Positions 8,419-11,686 of a stretch of 11,686 bases of DNA are shown piece by piece. Origin of the DNA: Rickettsiales bacterium (GTDB lineage Bacteria > Pseudomonadota > Alphaproteobacteria > Rickettsiales > UBA1997); assembly GCA_947496905.1 (NCBI GenBank), contig CANMEW010000038.1, positions 1 to 11,686 on the forward strand, written 5' to 3'. The position numbers and the translations under genes were made by a program. Numbering within the stretch: the first letter of the stretch is position 1; each line of letters opens with the position of its first letter. The notes under the pieces are model-generated. The model searched no databases. It was not told where the DNA came from and saw nothing but the letters and a program-made list of their open reading frames with translations.

Positions 8419-8624
8419 GAGATCTTGATTGATTTAACTAAGGCAGGAAGTTGGTTGAAGCATTAAAAAATAAGGTGCGGGAAGCTAAAAACTGGGATCG
8501 AAAAATCAAACAAACAAAAATCTTGATCTTGTCACATTCTAAATAGCTAATCGAAGTAAATTACACTAAATTGTAACTTTAGTTAAAGTGTAGTTACGTT
8601 AATATCATTTATTAGTTAATTTTT
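8419..8624. promoter_or_regulatory. Divergent spacer between pccA and the DUF4143 ATPase gene
   Basis: A 206-nt A/T-rich, gene-free interval that must hold the promoters of pccA (leftward) and of the rightward ATPase-ubiA-nadD set. A weak rightward promoter candidate is TTTAGT (8578-8583) with TAATAT (8600-8605), 16-nt gap, 20 nt before the ATG. The dyad at 8573-8597 lies on this promoter. I see no riboswitch-like or tRNA-like fold in the rest. Confidence 0.35.
8573..8597. promoter_or_regulatory. Nested dyad, possible operator upstream of the DUF4143 ATPase gene
   Basis: ACTTTA-GT-TAAAGT (8576-8589) is a perfect palindrome with 6-bp arms. It sits inside a wider, off-centre repeat GTAAC (8573-8577) ... 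GTTAC (8593-8597). The outer sequences TACACT (8562-8567) and AGTGTA (8587-8592) are also complementary. Overlap with the candidate -35 hexamer and position 28-52 nt before the ATG fit a repressor site, possibly autoregulatory. A/T-rich dyads also occur by chance, so confidence is modest. Confidence 0.35.
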
Positions 8625-10061
8625 ATGAAAATCGGAATAGAAGAATTAGCAGCAAGATTAGTAGCGCTGAACAGTTGGTGGCATAAAGAACAAATTGCTG
8701 ATCTGCCAAATTGGAGAAGAGCCGCCTTTAAAGAGCTTTACAGCTGCGTAAAAAGCCCTCTTGGAGGTCGCGCAACATTTCTTTCTGGCGCAAGGCAGAT
8801 TGGAAAAACAACTCTGATCATGCAAGCAATTGACCATCTCATCAAGGATGGTATACCTCCAGGAAACATACTCTACGCAACTTTCGATGATCCATTTTTG
8901 AAATTAGCTGGAATAGATGTTACAATAAAGGCGTGGCGACAACATGAGCCAAAGCAAGACGGTACGGAATATGTTTTTCTGGACGAGGTGCAATTCATAC
9001 CAGATTGGGGAACGTGGGTAAAGCACCAGGTAGATTTCAACAAGCAGCGTCGAATTATTTTTACTGGATCAGCTACACCAATAATAGGAGCCAGTCAAGA
9101 GTCCGGTCTTGGTCGTTGGCACACAATAAAACTGACCACACTGTCTTTTTATGAATATGTTCAGCTGAAGAGGCTGAATACACCTCAACTGCCATCCGTA
9201 AAATCTTTGAAGGAAATTTTTGATTGGAGCGAGAGAGACCTATCTCACGTTAGGGAGGAGGCTACTCCATACATTGCCCATTTTCACGAATATCTCATAC
9301 GCGGCGGGTTTCCACAAACCGTAATGATGGACAGCATTGATAAAGCTCAAAAGTTGTTGCGAGAAGACATAATCGACAAAGCTTTGAAACGGGACATGAC
9401 GGTAATGTTTGGGGTTCGCTTAGTGCTGGAGCTCGAGCAAATCTTTTTATACATTTGTCTGCATGATGGCGGGATGCTTGATATGAGCGTCATAGAGAGT
9501 AATATCGGCGTGAAGAGACCAACGGCGCAAAAGTTTATTGAGCTCCTGGAGGCTGCACATCTTATTTTTAGAATGCAGCCTTTTGGCTACGGAAAAGAGG
9601 TCTTGAGGGGGAAGTGGAAAGTGTATTTGTCAGACCAGGCAATAGCGTCAGCAGTAATGTGGAGAAATAAAAATACTCTTGACAGTAACCCACAATTGCT
9701 AGGCGTTGCGGCAGAATCAGCAGTTCTCAAACATCTATTCGCACGATACTACTCACAAAATGTTCGCTTCAGCTACTGGCACGGAAAAAAGGATTTAGAG
9801 GTAGATCTAGTGGCTGATATCAACGGAGAGACAATCCCATTTGAAGTGAAATACAGATCGCAACATACCTCACTTTCAGACTGTAAAGGGCTGGAAGAAT
9901 TCTGCTCAAAGAGAAAAATTCAAAGGGGCTACATAGTCACAAAGTCTCTGGATGACTTTGGGGCAATTAAGCAAAATACTCACGAAACCTCATTTTTAAA
10001 AATTCCCGCCTTACTGCTGTGCTACTTCATGGGGGAAATGGAGGTCACTCAAAAAATTTAG
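8625..10061 (+). CDS. AAA (AAA_14) ATPase with C-terminal DUF4143 domain (478 aa)
   Basis: A P-loop ATPase of the AAA_14 + DUF4143 family, a widespread accessory family of unsettled function. The Walker A motif is GARQIGKT (55-62). Walker B is YVFLDEVQ (116-123, acidic pair D120-E121), and a sensor-like FTGSATP follows (146-152). YLIRGGFPQTV marks the start of the region leading to DUF4143. Near the C-terminus Glu392-Val-Asp394-Leu followed by Glu407-Val-Lys409 in IPFEVKYR has the spacing of a PD-(D/E)xK nuclease-like fold; catalytic activity is not established for this family. The ORF is full length. Its codon texture, with more ATA isoleucine and AGG/AGA arginine, visibly differs from gatB and ubiA, suggesting acquisition by transfer. 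It starts at an ATG with no Shine-Dalgarno site after an A/T-rich stretch and ends 5 nt before ubiA, so ubiA-nadD may now be read from its promoter. Confidence 0.88.
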   Translation: MKIGIEELAARLVALNSWWHKEQIADLPNWRRAAFKELYSCVKSPLGGRATFLSGARQIGKTTLIMQAIDHLIKDGIPPGNILYATFDDPFLKLAGIDVTIKAWRQHEPKQDGTEYVFLDEVQFIPDWGTWVKHQVDFNKQRRIIFTGSATPIIGASQESGLGRWHTIKLTTLSFYEYVQLKRLNTPQLPSVKSLKEIFDWSERDLSHVREEATPYIAHFHEYLIRGGFPQTVMMDSIDKAQKLLREDIIDKALKRDMTVMFGVRLVLELEQIFLYICLHDGGMLDMSVIESNIGVKRPTAQKFIELLEAAHLIFRMQPFGYGKEVLRGKWKVYLSDQAIASAVMWRNKNTLDSNPQLLGVAAESAVLKHLFARYYSQNVRFSYWHGKKDLEVDLVADINGETIPFEVKYRSQHTSLSDCKGLEEFCSKRKIQRGYIVTKSLDDFGAIKQNTHETSFLKIPALLLCYFMGEMEVTQKI

Positions 10062-10066
10062 GAATC

Positions 10067-10930
10067 ATGAAAAAACGCCTCTCCAACTACATCGACCTTA
10101 CCAGACTAAAGCAACCTACTGGCATCTGGCTGCTATTTCTTCCCTGTTTGTTTGGAATTGCTTTGGCGGTCAAAAAATTGCCAGCAGTAACCTTCGCCGA
10201 AATCGCGCGGATGGTTTTTTTGTTTTTCATTGGATCAGTGGTGATGCGCTCTGCTGGATGCGTCATCAATGATTATTTTGATCAAAAATTCGACAAAAAA
10301 GTTGCCAGAACAAAATCGCGTCCACTTGCCTCTGGAAAAGTTAGCCCTCGCGAAGCCTTGATTTTAGCCGCCTCACTGCTGTTGCTCGGTTTTTTAATTC
10401 TTCTGCAATTCAACCTAAAAACAATTCTGAGCGGATTTTTTGCACTCGCTCTACTTGCCACCTACCCGCTAACCAAGCGGATCACCAACTACCCACAAAT
10501 TTTTTTGGGACTCACTTTTAACTTCGGAATTTTAATGAGTAGCCTAGCAATTTTTGACGGCATCGATTCCGACTTTGTCCTCCTTTATTTTTCCGCCATC
10601 ATCTGGACGGTAATTTACGACACGATTTACGCCTACCAAGACCTCGAGGACGACCTACGAATCGGCATCAAATCGACCGCAATAAAATTTGGTCGTAACC
10701 CACAAAAAATTCTACTTCTGCTGAGCTTAATCATGTTTCTGAGCTTGATCTATTTGGGGTGGCAGCTGCAGCTCAAGCCAATTTTCTTTTTGGTAATTTT
10801 GCTCAATGCTTTTTTGCTGACACGAAAAATTAAGAATTGTGACTTCAAAAATTCCGCAAATTGCTTGGCGGTTTTCAAAGAAAATTTCTGGGTCGGAATT
10901 CTGATTTTAACGGCGATTATTTTGGGATGA
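10067..10930 (+). CDS. ubiA: 4-hydroxybenzoate polyprenyltransferase (287 aa)
   Basis: An integral-membrane prenyltransferase that attaches the polyprenyl tail to 4-hydroxybenzoate, the committed membrane step of ubiquinone synthesis. It starts MKKRLSNYIDLTRLKQPTGIW, with the R-x-x-x-P-x-G-x-W signature of bacterial UbiA. The first aspartate motif is N68-D-Y-F-D72-Q-K-F-D76 and the second is D185...YQDLEDD (190-196) followed by IGIKSTAIKFG; both bind Mg-diphosphate. Hydrophobic stretches between these motifs fit eight or nine membrane helices. Length is normal. The open frame extends 16 codons upstream into the ATPase gene, but the ATG at 10067 is preferred: it has an AGGA site 4 nt upstream and matches the family N-terminus. 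It is tightly followed by nadD with overlapping stop and start codons. Confidence 0.94.
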   Translation: MKKRLSNYIDLTRLKQPTGIWLLFLPCLFGIALAVKKLPAVTFAEIARMVFLFFIGSVVMRSAGCVINDYFDQKFDKKVARTKSRPLASGKVSPREALILAASLLLLGFLILLQFNLKTILSGFFALALLATYPLTKRITNYPQIFLGLTFNFGILMSSLAIFDGIDSDFVLLYFSAIIWTVIYDTIYAYQDLEDDLRIGIKSTAIKFGRNPQKILLLLSLIMFLSLIYLGWQLQLKPIFFLVILLNAFLLTRKIKNCDFKNSANCLAVFKENFWVGILILTAIILG

Positions 10931-11613
10931 TGAAAGTTGGATTACTTGGCGGGAGCTTTAATCCGCCGCATCAGGGGCATCTTTATATCAGCGAGTTGGC
11001 CATCAAAAAACTCCAGCTGAATCAAGTTTGGTGGATTCCGACTTTTGCGAATCCCTTGAAGGAAATTTCCATACCGAATCTGGTTGAAAATAGCGAACTA
11101 CTTCCTTCTGGTCAGAGCAGATTCGGTATGGGGCTCCCCATGAACATGGGGCGCCGCTCGTGCGGCGTAAAGAATTTAAAATATAACCATTCCGGCTTCT
11201 TCAGCTCGAATGGGTATATTTACGAATCTCATCAAGCGCGCCTTCAGCGCTGCAAAAATCTTCTTCAGAATCATTCAAAAGTTAGAGTTAAAAACTTTGA
11301 CGACATCTACAGCGAACCACTCATTCGTAAGCTCCAAGCAAAATACAAAAACGTGGAATTCACTTGGTTAATGGGCGCAGATAATTTGGAAAATTTTCAC
11401 GAATGGAAAAATTTCAAAAAACTCTTGAACGCAGTGCCGCTAGCAATTTTTGCACGTGAGAAATTTTTGGTAAAAATCAGAAAAGCTAAATCTTGGAAAT
11501 TCGTTGCCGCGTCAAATCCCTCAATTTTTTTTACCAAAAATCTGCCAATTTCTTCGAGTAAAATTAGAGGCGTAAAGACGCTCTCTTGCCATGCCCCTCT
11601 AAATACCAATTAA
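10930..11613 (+). CDS. nadD: Nicotinate-nucleotide adenylyltransferase with in-frame palindromic insertion (227 aa)
   Basis: A cytosolic enzyme that adenylylates nicotinate mononucleotide to deamido-NAD in NAD synthesis. Nucleotidyltransferase signatures are intact: GGSFNPPHQGH (7-17), WWIPTFANPLKE (34-45), TWLMGADNLENFHEW (145-159) and C-terminal ISSSKIR (207-213). Between NPLKE and YESHQARLQRC about 51 residues (47-97) have no counterpart in NadD. They are encoded by the hairpin-rich DNA at about 11069-11220, which keeps the frame open; without them the protein would be about 176 aa, near the usual bacterial size. The start overlaps the ubiA stop: ATGATG at 10927-10932 offers two starts, and 10930 (MKVGLLGG) is preferred, though 10927 adds only one Met. 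The last 14 residues after ISSSKIR are unremarkable and overlap the convergent gene. Whether the enzyme is active with the insert is unknown; absence of stops argues that it is kept. Confidence 0.9.
   Translation: MKVGLLGGSFNPPHQGHLYISELAIKKLQLNQVWWIPTFANPLKEISIPNLVENSELLPSGQSRFGMGLPMNMGRRSCGVKNLKYNHSGFFSSNGYIYESHQARLQRCKNLLQNHSKVRVKNFDDIYSEPLIRKLQAKYKNVEFTWLMGADNLENFHEWKNFKKLLNAVPLAIFAREKFLVKIRKAKSWKFVAASNPSIFFTKNLPISSSKIRGVKTLSCHAPLNTN
11069..11220. repeat. Composite palindromic element inserted in nadD (RPE-like)
   Basis: A chain of hairpins within the nadD reading frame. (1) CCATACCGAATCTG (11069-11082) is the exact reverse complement of 11118-11131, a 14-bp stem around a 35-nt loop. (2) 11132-11155 is an almost perfect palindrome with core CCCCATG-AA-CATGGGG. 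(3) CGCCGC (11152-11157) pairs with GCGGCG (11162-11167) across a TCGT loop. (4) AATATAACCATTC (11180-11192) pairs with 11208-11220 with one mismatch. The span is about 51 codons, free of stops in the nadD frame, and it interrupts conserved enzyme sequence exactly in a loop region. Rickettsia and Wolbachia palindromic elements have this behaviour: roughly 100-150 bp, palindromic, in frame inside housekeeping genes. No second copy occurs in this window, so membership in a repeat family is inferred. Confidence 0.75.
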
Positions 11614-11686
11614 ATAGCCGGGCAAAAAACTCCTTCGACACTTCATCGTCCTCGCTGACCTTTTTGTAGAACTTGTAATTGTCGTT
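11564..11686 (-). CDS. 3' end of a minus-strand gene, possibly type I restriction R subunit
   Basis: The minus strand is open from the right edge to a TAA at 11566-11564, giving 40 codons. The peptide contains YKFYKKVSEDDEVSKEFF followed by ARLFNWYLE and a basic tail. This acidic-then-aromatic ending (Y-K-x-Y-K-K ... F-x-x-x-L-F-x-x-Y-L) resembles my recollection of the extreme C-terminus of HsdR subunits of type I restriction enzymes, which translocate and cut DNA. The match is short and was made from memory, so the product name is tentative. The gene converges on nadD, and the two coding ends overlap by 50 nt (11564-11613). Confidence 0.45.
   Translation of the reverse strand, partial: NDNYKFYKKVSEDDEVSKEFFARLFNWYLEGHGKRASLRL
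11566..11584. terminator. Small hairpin in the nadD / minus-strand gene overlap
   Basis: AGAGGCGT (11566-11573) pairs with ACGCTCT (11578-11584) over an AAAG loop, 7 bp with one bulged G. It lies where the convergent ends overlap and could slow transcription from either side, but there is no adjacent T tract and it is inside both reading frames. It is recorded as a weak candidate only. Confidence 0.2.

Noticed and set aside
10019..10066. Upstream extension of ubiA by 16 codons
   Set aside because: It lies inside the ATPase gene, has no conserved sequence, and the ATG at 10067 has a Shine-Dalgarno site and the family N-terminus.
10861..10929. Upstream extension of nadD into ubiA
   Set aside because: The conserved NadD N-terminus MKVGLLGGSF begins at 10930 at the overlapping stop/start; the extra residues are ubiA sequence in another frame.
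11069..11220. Reading the nadD insertion as a disrupting mutation or an intein
   Set aside because: The frame is open throughout and conserved motifs resume downstream, so it is not simply a knockout; it is far too short and lacks splicing motifs for an intein.
1..11686. CRISPR arrays, tRNA or rRNA genes, riboswitches
   Set aside because: No regularly spaced repeats, cloverleaf with CCA-end signature, or recognisable aptamer core was seen on either strand by eye; a covariance-model scan would be needed to exclude small RNAs.

Overview
The window reads as an AT-rich alphaproteobacterial chromosome segment, probably from a Rickettsiales-like or other host-associated lineage. The support is the alphaproteobacterial form of GatB (zinc-cluster cysteines absent, segment VSLVDAAMPGMLPVIN), a PccA-type propionyl-CoA carboxylase alpha subunit, a rickettsial-looking UbiA/NadD pair, and an in-frame palindromic insertion in nadD that resembles the palindromic elements of Rickettsia and Wolbachia. 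The taxonomy is an inference; no rRNA gene is present to settle it.

Layout, left to right. Positions 1-12 hold the first four codons of a minus-strand gene with the best Shine-Dalgarno site in the window. Positions 13-619 contain no intact gene: a decayed transposase N-terminus (about 200-461, minus) and a hairpin that probably terminates the next operon (536-563). A minus-strand operon follows, read right to left: cstA (4825-2807), then, 3 nt later, a gene for a PlsC-like acyltransferase fused to an alpha/beta-hydrolase (2803-620). Divergent from cstA, gatB runs rightward (4904-6355) and converges on pccA (8418-6415). From a 206-nt divergent spacer a rightward set starts: an AAA/DUF4143 ATPase gene (8625-10061), ubiA (10067-10930) and nadD (10930-11613). 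At the right edge the 3' end of a minus-strand gene, perhaps a type I restriction R subunit, overlaps the 3' end of nadD.

Functionally this is mostly housekeeping metabolism: uptake of peptides or pyruvate (CstA), phospholipid acyl-chain turnover (the fusion), transamidation for Gln/Asn-tRNA (GatB), propionyl-CoA carboxylation (PccA), ubiquinone synthesis (UbiA) and NAD synthesis (NadD). Accessory DNA is interspersed: the transposase remnant, the DUF4143 ATPase placed just ahead of ubiA-nadD, the palindromic insertion inside nadD, and the restriction-like gene end.

The most noteworthy signal is the roughly 150-bp insertion in nadD (about 11069-11220). It is a chain of hairpins that stays open for about 51 codons and splits otherwise well conserved NadD sequence. 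No CRISPR array, tRNA, rRNA or complete insertion sequence was seen.
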